A DNA stretch of 64,000 bases from Nocardia sp. NBC_01503 (GTDB lineage: Bacteria > Actinomycetota > Actinomycetes > Mycobacteriales > Mycobacteriaceae): the NCBI RefSeq assembly GCF_036327755.1, contig NZ_CP109596.1, positions 4,278,001-4,342,000 of the forward strand. The letters run 5' to 3'. Positions within the stretch are counted from its first letter, which is position 1. Each line of letters opens with the position of its first letter. Of this stretch, positions 8,084 through 16,197 are shown piece after piece. The notes below the pieces were generated by a model that was given only the letters and a program-made list of their open reading frames with translations, did not search any database and was not told the origin of the DNA. The position numbers were made by a program, and so were the translations under genes.

Positions 8084-8886
8084 GGTGGTTGGGATCTGGT
8101 GAAGATGACCGGATGATCGCGCTCGGGACTGCCCTCGATCCTGAACTCGACCGAGATATTCGATTCGGCTGCCAGCGCCTCGAACGCCGACACGCTGTAG
8201 AGCCGCAGGCGGGTGATGAGCCCGTCGTGCAGGGTTGGCGGGATGGTCGCGAGTGGGAGTCGCGCCAGTGCACCGATCAAGAGCATCATCAGCGGAAACA
8301 GCATGATTCGGACGAGCAAGGCGGGCCCCGACGGCCGAATGCCGTCCACCACAAGGAATCTGCGTCCCACCCGGGTGGCATCGGCGATCGCCCGCGCCGC
8401 GACGCCCGGCGGCAGATGATGAAAACCGGCCGCCCACACCACCAGGTCATAACTACCGTCGGGATCTTCGATCGCGGTCCCATCCGTCACCCGCACGGTG
8501 GCCCTCGGGTCCGCGCCCAGTGGCCCCGCCGCCATCACGGCCACCGATGCCGGATCGAGGTCGGTCGCGGTCACCCGCACATCCGGGCGCAGCTCCAGAA
8601 TTCGCGCCGACAACCGCCCATGTCCCGCCCCGAGCTCCAGAATCCGCGGATTCTCCACCCCCGCAACCAATTCCAGCGCCAACCGCGCATTGGACTCGAA
8701 CACCCCGAACCGATGTCCGATCCGGTCCAGCGCATCCACCACCCGCTGTTTCACCACATCGGACACGTCATACCGATCCGTGAACTCGAGTCGATCAGTC
8801 TGTAGGAATTGGTCCAGCCTCGACGCTCCCGGTCCACCCCGAGGCATGGCCTCGATACCGAGAACGGACGATTGCTGTTGCGTCAT
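8074..8886 (-). CDS. Class I SAM-dependent methyltransferase
   Basis: A 270-residue protein with the class I methyltransferase core: motif I ILELGAGHGRLS, an acidic residue at the end of strand 2 (ATDLDPAS), DGTAIEDPDG and SYDLVVWAAGFHHLPP as motifs II/III. A hydrophobic stretch (LLVRIMLFPLMMLLIGALA) near residue 200 may be membrane-associated, which recalls the ubiquinone/methyltransferase type 11 group. Substrate unknown. Start ATG 8886 (MTQQQ) is used; an in-frame ATG at 8898 is also possible and neither has a strong ribosome site. The stop lies inside the ArsR operator. Confidence 0.75.
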   Translation of the reverse strand: MTQQQSSVLGIEAMPRGGPGASRLDQFLQTDRLEFTDRYDVSDVVKQRVVDALDRIGHRFGVFESNARLALELVAGVENPRILELGAGHGRLSARILELRPDVRVTATDLDPASVAVMAAGPLGADPRATVRVTDGTAIEDPDGSYDLVVWAAGFHHLPPGVAARAIADATRVGRRFLVVDGIRPSGPALLVRIMLFPLMMLLIGALARLPLATIPPTLHDGLITRLRLYSVSAFEALAAESNISVEFRIEGSPERDHPVIFTRSQPPTR

Positions 8887-8991
8887 AACACATCTCATCC
8901 CATCGCTTGGTAAAGCTATCCCCAAGGATTTACCACAGCAGGGCGGGCCAAACCTTATCGGCCGATTCTGATCCGTCCCGCGGACACGAAA

Positions 8992-9032
8992 AAAACCGGT
9001 GTGCGTCCTGGAGGGGAACACACACCGGTTTT
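8992..9032 (-). terminator. Intrinsic terminator after fadE23
   Basis: On the minus strand AAAACCGGTGTG pairs perfectly with CACACCGGTTTT (12 bp) and is followed by a run of seven T. It lies 16 bp after the fadE23 stop. Confidence 0.85.
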
Positions 9033-9047
9033 CCGTTGTACCGGAGG

Positions 9048-10286
9048 TTACTTCAGCTTGTCGCTGCCCAGGTTCAGGATGCGGCGGGCCACGATGAGTT
9101 GCTGGATCTGCTGGGTGCCTTCGAAGATGTCGAGAATCTTCGAGTCGCGGCCCCACTTCTCCAGCAGGGTGCGCTGGGAGTAGCCCGTCGCGCCCGCGAG
9201 TTCGACGGCCTTGAGAGTCACGTCGGTGCCCATGCGGCCGGCCTTGGCCTTGGACATCGAAGCCTCGAGGGAGTTGGGCTTCTTGTTGTCGGCCATCCAG
9301 GCCGCGCGCAGCGACAGCAGGTAGGCGGATTCGAAATCCGCTTCCATGCGCAGGAATTCGGCGGCGGCGGCGGACTGGTTGTTCGCGGGCTTGTCGTAGT
9401 CGATCTCGATACCGGCATCGGAGAGGACCTTGCGGAGCTCTTCGAGGGCAGCACGACCGACGCCGACGGCCATGGCGGCCACCAGGGGACGGGTGTTGTC
9501 GAACGTCTGCATGACGCCCGCGAAACCCTTCTCCACATTGACTTCCGGCGAACCGAGGATGTTGTCCTTCGGGATACGGCAATCCTCGAAGCGGATCTCC
9601 GCGGTATCGGAGGCCTTGATGCCCAGCTTGTGCTCGAGGCGAGAAACGGTCAGGCCCTTGGCATCACGCGGCACCACGAAGGACTTGATGGCCGCACGAC
9701 CCAGCGACTTGTCCACCGTCGCCCACACCACGATATGGGTGGCGCGCGAACCGGCGGTCACGAAGATCTTGGTGCCGTTCAGCACCCACTCGTCACCATC
9801 GAGGGTGGCGGTGGTGGAGACCGCCGCCGAGTCCGAACCGAAGGACGGCTCGGTGATGGCCATGGCGGCCCACACCTTGCCGAACCGCTCCAGCTGCTCA
9901 TCGGTGGCGACCGCGGCGATCGCGGCATTGCCCAGGCCCTGGTAGGGGATGGACAGCATGAGCCCGGCATCGCCCCAGCAGGTCTCCAGGGCGTTCATCA
10001 GCGCGGACATATTGCCGCCGTTGGTGTTTCCGAGCAGTTCGGCCGCGTGCACATCCGGCTCGGCGTCGCCGCCCTTGGCCTTACGGCCACCGGTGGCGCC
10101 GGAGACATCCTGCGCGCCCGAGTCCGACAGGCCCTCGATCATGGCGGCCATGGTGTCGAGCTCGACCGGGTACTCGTGCTCGGCGAGGTCGTACTTGCGG
10201 GAAGCGGGACGGAAGATCTCCGCGGCAACCTGATGAGCCTGGTTGGCGCTGGCCCGCAGCTTCTTGGGGAGTTCGAGATTGATCAT
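9048..10286 (-). CDS. fadE23: Acyl-CoA dehydrogenase FadE23
   Basis: FAD-dependent acyl-CoA dehydrogenase of 412 residues. The middle domain has AMAITEPSFGSDSAAV (FAD-binding) and LNGTKIFVTAGSRATHIVV; the C-terminal domain ends with KILDIFEGTQQIQQLIVARRIL, where the Glu of FEGT is the expected catalytic base. It follows fadE24 by 27 bp on the same strand, as Rv3140 (fadE23) neighbours Rv3139 (fadE24) in M. tuberculosis, with hisN (Rv3137) also close by in both. The two may form a heteromeric dehydrogenase. Residues 60-75 contain a short Gly/Lys-rich insertion (SGATGGRKAKGGD). A strong terminator follows. Confidence 0.85.
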   Translation of the reverse strand: MINLELPKKLRASANQAHQVAAEIFRPASRKYDLAEHEYPVELDTMAAMIEGLSDSGAQDVSGATGGRKAKGGDAEPDVHAAELLGNTNGGNMSALMNALETCWGDAGLMLSIPYQGLGNAAIAAVATDEQLERFGKVWAAMAITEPSFGSDSAAVSTTATLDGDEWVLNGTKIFVTAGSRATHIVVWATVDKSLGRAAIKSFVVPRDAKGLTVSRLEHKLGIKASDTAEIRFEDCRIPKDNILGSPEVNVEKGFAGVMQTFDNTRPLVAAMAVGVGRAALEELRKVLSDAGIEIDYDKPANNQSAAAAEFLRMEADFESAYLLSLRAAWMADNKKPNSLEASMSKAKAGRMGTDVTLKAVELAGATGYSQRTLLEKWGRDSKILDIFEGTQQIQQLIVARRILNLGSDKLK

Positions 10287-10313
10287 GAGTGGTCTCTCCG
10301 TTGAGAAGTCGGG

Positions 10314-11702
10314 TCAGATAAGGACGACGCCCTCGGCAACGCCGATGGCACGAAGATCGCGGTACCAGCGCTCCACCGGGTGTTCCTTGGTGAAGCCGTG
10401 ACCGCCGAGCAGCTGCACGCCGTCCAGGCCGATCTGCATGCCCTTGTCGGTGGCCAGCTTGCGAGCCAGACCGGCCTCGCGAGCGAACGACAGGCCCTGC
10501 TCCGCGCGTGACGCACCCCGCAGGGTCACGAGACGGAGACCGTCGAGCTCGATGGCCATATTGGCGACCATGAAGGCCACCGCCTGGCGGTGCGCGATCG
10601 GCTCGCCGAACGCCTCCCGCTCCTTCACATACGGAATCACATAGTCCAGTACGGCCTGACCGGTACCGACCGCCAGCGACGACCAGCCCAGGCGGGCCAG
10701 GCGCACGGCGTCCGCGTAATCCTCCGAGCGCTGGGCGGTTTCGGCATCACCCAGCAGGGCGTTGGTCGAGACGGCGACATTGTCCAGGATCAATCGGCCC
10801 AGACCCGCGGCCCGCAGACCCATCGAGGGATCGGCCTCCACGACCACACCCTGCGTGTCCGACTCCACGATGAAGAACGCCGGACGACCGTCGAGTTCGG
10901 CTGCCACGATGAACAATTCGGCATCGCCCGCGGCCGGAACCAGGCTCTTCACACCGTTCAGACGGTAACCGCTGGGCGAGCGGGTGGCCTTGGTCTTCAG
11001 CGCGAACGGATCGAACAGCGCCTGCGGCTCGGAGATGACCACCGACGCCTGCGGCACATTCTCACCGGCGAACGAACCCAGGTAGGTCTTCTGCTGCGCG
11101 TCGGTGCCCCACTGGGACAGTGCCACGGCCACACCGCTCGGCGCGAGCAGCGGCAGCGCCAAACCCATATCGCCGTGCGCGAGCGCCTCGGCCACAAGGG
11201 AATTGGTGACCGCGCCACGCTCGGCGGCGGCGCCCTCGAACTCCTCGGGCACATTGATCAGGGTGATGCCCAGCTCGGAAGCGCGCTCGAGCAGATCGCG
11301 CGGAGCCTTGGCGGCATTGTCGGCGTCGTAGGCGGCCGGACGCAGGATCTCGGCGGCGAACTCGCGGACCGTCTCGACGATCATCTGCTGATCATCGGTG
11401 GGGGTCAGGTCGAAGTAGTCCTTCTTCTTGGACTCGTTGGCGGGCAGCCGCTTCGGCGCACCACCACCGGAAACCTTCTCGAAGACGCGGGTCGCGGCGC
11501 CGAGGCTGCGGAAACCGGTCTTGGTGCCCTCGTACGTAATACGCTCGATGGGCTTGCGCAGGTTGTACTTCTCCGCGAGTTCGGACCCCGTGATGGTCGT
11601 CATGACCCGCATGGCCGCGCCCATCCAGTCGCGCTTGACCGGGTTCAGGCCCACGGCGGAGGTATCCGGACGTCGCGTCTTTGCGGTGTCTCGAGTGCTC
11701 AT
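10314..11702 (-). CDS. fadE24: Acyl-CoA dehydrogenase FadE24
   Basis: A 462-residue acyl-CoA dehydrogenase homologue with an N-terminal extension of about 90 residues before DYFDLTPTDDQQMIVETV. FAD-domain signatures are present (VVISEPQALFDPFALKTKA; RLNGVKSLVPAAGDA). The C-terminus, LLGGHGFTKEHPVERWYRDL then IGVAEGVVLI, lacks the usual EGT..IQ catalytic loop, so this subunit may be the non-catalytic partner of FadE23. The ATG at 11702 (MSTRDT) is preferred over a GTG six bases upstream. Two tandem 18-bp palindromes lie 45-83 bp upstream and very probably control the operon. Confidence 0.85.
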   Translation of the reverse strand: MSTRDTAKTRRPDTSAVGLNPVKRDWMGAAMRVMTTITGSELAEKYNLRKPIERITYEGTKTGFRSLGAATRVFEKVSGGGAPKRLPANESKKKDYFDLTPTDDQQMIVETVREFAAEILRPAAYDADNAAKAPRDLLERASELGITLINVPEEFEGAAAERGAVTNSLVAEALAHGDMGLALPLLAPSGVAVALSQWGTDAQQKTYLGSFAGENVPQASVVISEPQALFDPFALKTKATRSPSGYRLNGVKSLVPAAGDAELFIVAAELDGRPAFFIVESDTQGVVVEADPSMGLRAAGLGRLILDNVAVSTNALLGDAETAQRSEDYADAVRLARLGWSSLAVGTGQAVLDYVIPYVKEREAFGEPIAHRQAVAFMVANMAIELDGLRLVTLRGASRAEQGLSFAREAGLARKLATDKGMQIGLDGVQLLGGHGFTKEHPVERWYRDLRAIGVAEGVVLI

Positions 11703-11746
11703 AATCACCAGTTTTCTTGAGTGTGGAGGGTGATCCTGCCCAGCAA

Positions 11747-11785
11747 TCTTACTCCAGAGTAAGACTATCTTACTTCAGAGTAAGA
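11747..11785 (-). promoter_or_regulatory. Tandem 18-bp palindromic operators of fadE24-fadE23
   Basis: TCTTACTCCAGAGTAAGA (11747-11764) has perfect 8-bp arms around CA. TCTTACTTCAGAGTAAGA (11768-11785) differs by one base. The copies are 21 bp apart, two helical turns, so two regulator dimers could bind one face. The form suggests a TetR-type acyl-CoA-responsive repressor, which is not encoded nearby. Confidence 0.8.
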
Positions 11786-11941
11786 ACTGACGTCGAGGGT
11801 TGTCGAATCGGCTGGTCAACGCGGTGGTTTCGCAAGTCTCCAATGCGCCATGGCGAATAGTGAAACAAACACCCTTCATATGGGTTGCGGGTGGGCTACG
11901 GTGTCGGCGCACCATTGCACCCCAAATGGAGGTCTCCCTAA

Positions 11942-12274
11942 ATGAAAACGCTGGTAGGTACCACCGGCGCGATTGCGATCGCACTCTTCATCGCCGCCGC
12001 CCCGAGCGCATCCGCCGAAGGCATCCCGCTGCAGGACATCGGCACCGTCACCGAGGGCGGTATCGACACCGGCTCCGGCAACGGCGGCGGTGGCGACTCC
12101 GGCTCCGCCGTCGGACTCGGATCGGTCCAGATCGGCAATGGCGGATCCAGTGCCGCGGGCACCGGCTCGGGGCAGATCAATACCGGTTCGGGTAACTCCG
12201 GATCGGGCTACAGCCCCATCGCCGGCACGACCGGCTCGGCCGCCCCCACCGGCGGCACCGCCTCCGCGGGCTGA
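11942..12274 (+). CDS. Small exported Gly/Ser-rich protein
   Basis: A 110-residue protein with a clear signal peptide (MKTLVGTTGAIAIALFIAAAPSASA, cut after ASA). The mature part is almost only Gly, Ser, Thr and Ala with repeated GSG, TGSG and NGG motifs, no Cys and no known domain. Start ATG 11942 follows GGAGGTC. It is the first of three small exported or hydrophobic proteins grouped around the GT39 gene (others at 13906 and 14411). Function unknown; a wall-associated or secreted low-complexity protein is likely. Confidence 0.75.
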   Translation: MKTLVGTTGAIAIALFIAAAPSASAEGIPLQDIGTVTEGGIDTGSGNGGGGDSGSAVGLGSVQIGNGGSSAAGTGSGQINTGSGNSGSGYSPIAGTTGSAAPTGGTASAG

Positions 12275-12378
12275 CAGCACCACCTCCCGGCGTAGGGGAC
12301 CGCAGCCCCGCGTCGGGCTCGCACGGGGGGACGGGCGAATCACACCCGGCGTTCATCGAATTTTGACAGGCTGACCGA

Positions 12379-13809
12379 ATGTACTGGGTGGCGGGCATAT
12401 TCGCGGCGGTTTTGCTGAGCTGTGCGAATCGGTACGGATATCACCGGGACGAAATGTACTTCCTGGCCGCGGGGCGGCGGCTGGACTGGGGATACGCCGA
12501 TCAACCACCGCTGGTTCCGCTGATCGCGCGGGGGATGGCCGCGATCGATTCGGAATCGCTGGTGCTGCTAAGGATTCCGGCGATACTCGCGGCGGTCGCC
12601 GTGGTGCTCTGTGCGGGCTGGATGGCCCGTGAACTCGGCGGGGGAGTGACGGCGCGAACGCTCTCGGCCGCGGCGGTCGCTTCGGCAGCGCTGGTTATGG
12701 GGGTCGGACATCTGCTCGGGACAACGATTTTCGACCTGGCCATCTGGTCCGGCATCACCGTGCTGGTATTGCGTTTGCTGCGAACGGATTCCGATCCACG
12801 CTGGTGGCTGGCGATCGGCGTACTGGCCGGAGTGGGCCTGCAGAACAAGGCGCTGATGGCGATTCCACTGCTGGCGCTGGCGCTGTCGGTTGCGATGATC
12901 GGGCCGCGAAAGGTCTTCGCCACCAAATACTTTCCCTTGGCCATGGTGCTCGCGGGGCTACTCGCGCTGCCTTACCTATATTGGCAGTCGCGCAATGGCT
13001 GGCCGCAGTGGGAGCTGAGTCGATCCATCGCGGGCGGTTCTTCCGGCACCTCCAACTCGCCGATCGCCTTCGTGCTCCTGCAATTCGGCCTGATGGGCCC
13101 GTTCCTGGTGCCGCTGTGGATATTCGGGCTCTATCGGCTGGGGCGGCATCCGCGCTATCGCGCCTTCACTCTCGCCTACGTGCTGTTGTTCGGGCTCTAC
13201 GCACTCGCGGGCGGGAAGGCGTACTACCTCGGTGTCATGTATCCGCTATTGCTGGCGGCCGGAGCGGTGGGACTGGTGGCGAAACTTTCGGGCCACCGGA
13301 CACGCAGCGCCGCAGTGGCTTTCGCGGTCGCCCTCAATGCGGTGGTCTCCGCGGTCTTGTTCCTGCCCGTACTCCCGGTCACGGCCCTGCGTGATTCCCC
13401 GATACTCGCCATCGACTACGACGCGGGCGAGACCATCGGCTGGCCCGCCTTCGTGCGTCAGATCGCCGACACCCGTACCCGTTTCGCACCCGATGCCGAG
13501 ATCCTCACCGCCAACTACGGCGAGGCCGCGGCCATCGAACGGTTCGGCGGTGCCCAGGGACTCCCCACTCCGCACAGCCCGCACAACGCCTACTGGTGGT
13601 GGGGTCCACCTTCGGATGGTCGTCCGGTGCTCGCGGTCGGCCTGAATCCGGGTCGCATAACCCGCTTGTGCGCCGATGCCGAGCAGGTCGGCCGCATCGA
13701 CAACGGTCTCGGCATCGACAACGACGAACAGGGCAGGACCCTTTACGTATGCCGCGCGCTCCGGCTGCCCTGGGCCGAAACCTGGCCTACCCTGCGCCTT
13801 CTCGGATAG
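12379..13809 (+). CDS. GT39-type (ArnT/PMT-like) membrane glycosyltransferase
   Basis: A 476-residue polytopic membrane protein with about ten hydrophobic segments. The first loop has YHRDEMYFLAAGRRLDWGYADQPPL, where the D-E pair is the usual catalytic acidic motif of polyprenyl-phosphate-dependent GT-C enzymes. The C-terminal 120 residues form a soluble extracellular domain. It probably transfers a sugar from a polyprenyl-phosphate donor to an envelope acceptor. A paralogue lies at 29014 with the same FGDELYFLSAGRRLDYTYAD loop. Here the gene is surrounded by small exported proteins, which may be its substrates, though nothing in the sequence proves it. Confidence 0.8.
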   Translation: MYWVAGIFAAVLLSCANRYGYHRDEMYFLAAGRRLDWGYADQPPLVPLIARGMAAIDSESLVLLRIPAILAAVAVVLCAGWMARELGGGVTARTLSAAAVASAALVMGVGHLLGTTIFDLAIWSGITVLVLRLLRTDSDPRWWLAIGVLAGVGLQNKALMAIPLLALALSVAMIGPRKVFATKYFPLAMVLAGLLALPYLYWQSRNGWPQWELSRSIAGGSSGTSNSPIAFVLLQFGLMGPFLVPLWIFGLYRLGRHPRYRAFTLAYVLLFGLYALAGGKAYYLGVMYPLLLAAGAVGLVAKLSGHRTRSAAVAFAVALNAVVSAVLFLPVLPVTALRDSPILAIDYDAGETIGWPAFVRQIADTRTRFAPDAEILTANYGEAAAIERFGGAQGLPTPHSPHNAYWWWGPPSDGRPVLAVGLNPGRITRLCADAEQVGRIDNGLGIDNDEQGRTLYVCRALRLPWAETWPTLRLLG

Positions 13810-13905
13810 TTGTCACGTCACCAAGGAATTCGGGTCTTTGGGAAAGGTTTACGTTTCACTACCGTCCAGTTTCGTCGGGACACGATCGAACAGATAGGGA
13901 CATTG

Positions 13906-14151
13906 ATGAAGCGTTCAATTGCCGGATTCGCCGTAGCGGGTGCGCTCCTGCTGCCTCTGCAATTCGGTTCCGCCGCGGCGGCGTCCATCGGCGCCGCGCC
14001 GGTCGCGACCTCCGGTTCTGCCGGATCGAGCGAGATCGGCTGCACCTCGAATACCAATCCGACCTGCTCCCCGCTGGTGAAGGCGCTGGTCGACCTGCTC
14101 GCCGGACTGAGCACCGGCTCGTCCAAGGGTGGTGGCGCTCCCGCGGCGTGA
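13906..14151 (+). CDS. Small exported protein with a Cys pair
   Basis: An 81-residue protein starting MKRSIAGFAVAGALLLPLQF, a signal peptide cut near AAAAS. The mature part is rich in Ser, Gly and Ala and holds two cysteines in GCTSNTNPTCS that could form a disulphide, followed by a short amphipathic helix LVKALVDLLAGL. I start at ATG 13906 (AGGGA upstream) because the longer frame upstream has no signal peptide. No family recognised. It lies about 95 bp after the GT39 gene on the same strand. Confidence 0.65.
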   Translation: MKRSIAGFAVAGALLLPLQFGSAAAASIGAAPVATSGSAGSSEIGCTSNTNPTCSPLVKALVDLLAGLSTGSSKGGGAPAA

Positions 14152-14410
14152 TCGTCGCGGATTGTCGGCCATCCGGCTACCGCTCCGCTCCGAATTCCTT
14201 GATGCGACAGGTATTCCGATGTGCACCCATCGGGTAGTGTTCTTACCCAATATGATTGCGCAATAAACGCGTCAAAAACGGTTGTGTGCATAGTGATTCA
14301 CTGTATGGCGAGTTTTGCATAAGTCGGAACGCTATGCGGTTATTTCGTTTCGGTCACGCCAACTGTCAAGCCTCACTACGTTTTTCGATGAGACGAAAGG
14401 AGGATTGGTT

Positions 14411-14512
14411 ATGTTGTCAGGACTCGTCTCTGTAGTTACCAGTCTGCTCAGCGGCCTCGTTGGGGTGCTCATCGGCACACCTAACGGTGGTGGCGGTGGC
14501 GGTTCCGCCTAG
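14411..14512 (+). CDS. 33-residue hydrophobic peptide with Gly tail
   Basis: A short frame that starts with an excellent ribosome site (AAAGGAGG, eight bases before ATG). The product has a hydrophobic helix (LVSVVTSLLSGLVGVLIG) ending in a Gly-rich tail GGGGGGSA. It is followed at once by a strong hairpin terminator (14531-14565), so it looks like a complete small transcription unit with a 170-bp AT-richer leader. No known family; a membrane-inserting peptide is likely. It is much shorter than most annotation cut-offs. Confidence 0.55.
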   Translation: MLSGLVSVVTSLLSGLVGVLIGTPNGGGGGGSA

Positions 14513-14530
14513 ATCTCCACGTGCATGAAC

Positions 14531-14565
14531 ACGAACGCCCCCGCAATCGATGCGGGGGCGTTCGT
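14531..14565. terminator. Bidirectional hairpin terminator
   Basis: ACGAACGCCCCCGCA pairs perfectly with TGCGGGGGCGTTCGT (15 bp) around the loop ATCGA. It separates the convergent small-peptide gene and hisN; the hisN stop is 12 bp away. Confidence 0.8.
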
Positions 14566-14576
14566 GCGTACGAAGC

Positions 14577-15362
14577 TCAGGCGGCCAATGCGGCCAGCAC
14601 CTGGTCCTGCAGATGGGAATTGGTCGCCACCGCACTACCGCCGTGCGGGCCCGGATTGCCATCGAGGGAGGTGAAGGTGCCACCCGCCTCCCGGATCAGA
14701 ATGTCCAGCGCGGCCATATCCCACAGCGACAGTTCGGGTTCGGTGACGATATCCACCGCGCCCTCCGCCAGCAGCGTGTAGCCGAAGAAGTCGCCGTAGC
14801 CGCGGGTCCGCCACACCTCATCGCTGAGCGCGATCAACTTGGCCCGCCGGCCGATGGCCCGCCAGCCCGAGAGCGAGGAGATCGCCAGACTCGCCGCACC
14901 CAGTTCGGCCACCGCCGACACCGAGATGGCCTTGGGGTCGGCCCCCTCGAAACTCGTCCACGCGCCCGCGCCCGCCGCCGCCCACCAGCGCCGCGACAGC
15001 GCCGGGGCGCTCACCACGCCCACCACCGGCACGCCGTCCTCGAGCAGTGAGATGAGCGAGGCCCAGACCGGCACCCCGCGCACGAAATTCTTGGTCCCGT
15101 CGATCGGATCGATCACCCACTGACGGCCGGTGAACTCGGCATCCCCGCCGAATTCCTCACCGAGCACCAGATCCGCCGGGCGCTCGGAGCCGAGCACCTC
15201 ACGCACCATCCGCTCCACGGCCAGGTCGGCGTCCGACACCGGGGTCAGATCCGGCTTCGCGTCGATCTTCAGATCGAGCGCGCCGAACCGATCGCGGGTA
15301 ATGGCGTCGGCCGCGTCGGCCAGCCGCAGGGCGAGTTCGAGATCACTGGAGTAAGCGGTCAC
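14577..15362 (-). CDS. hisN: Histidinol-phosphatase, inositol-monophosphatase type
   Basis: A 261-residue metal-dependent phosphatase of the IMPase superfamily. Metal sites are visible: GEEFGGD (about 88-94), WVIDPIDGTKNFVRG (about 102-116) and the late LWDMAALDILIREAGG motif. M. tuberculosis Rv3137, which sits near fadE23/fadE24 just as here, is reported to be the histidinol-phosphatase HisN, and the WVIDPIDGTKNF and GYGDFFGY stretches fit that branch better than inositol phosphatases. It would catalyse the last-but-two step of histidine synthesis in the cytoplasm. The C-terminal codons abut the 14531-14565 terminator. Confidence 0.8.
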   Translation of the reverse strand: MTAYSSDLELALRLADAADAITRDRFGALDLKIDAKPDLTPVSDADLAVERMVREVLGSERPADLVLGEEFGGDAEFTGRQWVIDPIDGTKNFVRGVPVWASLISLLEDGVPVVGVVSAPALSRRWWAAAGAGAWTSFEGADPKAISVSAVAELGAASLAISSLSGWRAIGRRAKLIALSDEVWRTRGYGDFFGYTLLAEGAVDIVTEPELSLWDMAALDILIREAGGTFTSLDGNPGPHGGSAVATNSHLQDQVLAALAA

Positions 15363-15456
15363 CCGGGAAACGTTAGCGGCCTTCGGTAACCCCCGCGCAT
15401 CGGCCGCAACCTTCGCCCATATCGGGCAACCGTGCCGCGCCGGGTCCGCGCCCGCC

Positions 15457-16053
15457 TCAAACGGCAGCCGGAACTTCGCGGGCCGCGGTGAGAGCGCTTG
15501 CCCACCAATGGATCTGGTCCAGCATGCGGGCCGCGGTCTGCTCCGGCTCGGTCGGATCCAGCAGTTGACCTTGCTGATCGAAGAGCAGGAAGTAGCGCGG
15601 GAACGATACGAAATCCTTCACCGTGTGTGCATTGAGCTCGCTGAACACCTGCCGCAGGTGTTCGACCGCGAGCAGACCACCGCTCTTGCCGCTGTACCCG
15701 ACGAAACCGACCGTCTTCCGGTCCCATTCGGCCAGATGCCAGTCGATGGCGGTCTTGAGCGAGGCCGGATAGCTGCGATTGATATCCGGCGTCACGATCA
15801 CCATGGCGTCGGCCGCCGCCAACCGGGCGGTCAGATCGAGCATGCCCTGCGGGCGGGCCGGATTGGGCTCCATCACCAACGGCACGGCGGGCAGTTCATG
15901 CGGCAACTCCACCTCCGCCAGATCGATCAGATCGACCTCGAATCCGCCGTGCTCACGCGCCTGCTCGACGAACCAATGCGCGACCACCGGACCGAAACGG
16001 CCCTCCCGGACGCTGCCGATGATCACCGCGAGGCGCAGAGGCGTGCTGGTCAT
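15457..16053 (-). CDS. NADPH-dependent FMN reductase
   Basis: A 198-residue flavodoxin-like reductase. The FMN phosphate loop is GSVREGRFGPVVAHW (13-27), followed by DAMVIVTPDINRSYPASLKTAIDW, the typical PxYN/P..L...D region (here PDINRSYP), and FVGYSGKSGGLLAVEHLR. It probably reduces FMN or quinones with NADPH. Start ATG at 16053 follows GGAGAC on the minus strand. It is divergent from an XRE/MmyB regulator gene 142 bp away, and that pairing of an oxidoreductase with a divergent MmyB-type regulator is common in actinobacteria, so the regulator is likely to control it. Confidence 0.85.
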   Translation of the reverse strand: MTSTPLRLAVIIGSVREGRFGPVVAHWFVEQAREHGGFEVDLIDLAEVELPHELPAVPLVMEPNPARPQGMLDLTARLAAADAMVIVTPDINRSYPASLKTAIDWHLAEWDRKTVGFVGYSGKSGGLLAVEHLRQVFSELNAHTVKDFVSFPRYFLLFDQQGQLLDPTEPEQTAARMLDQIHWWASALTAAREVPAAV

Positions 16054-16184
16054 TGTGGTCTCCTTCGAGATGCGCTGGCGGCCGGTCGACCGCTGTCAAC
16101 GACTCTGCTGCCCAGGAGATCGAGTAGGGAGACCACACTGAGAGTGGTAGTGGCAGGGACACTCTCGGCCTTGCCAACCTTGGT

Positions 16185-16197
16185 ACCTTCGAAAGGT
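16185..16197. promoter_or_regulatory. Inverted repeat at the start of the XRE/MmyB gene
   Basis: ACCTT-CGA-AAGGT overlaps the proposed GTG start at 16196. It could be an operator for autoregulation and for the divergent FMN reductase gene. Confidence 0.4.
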
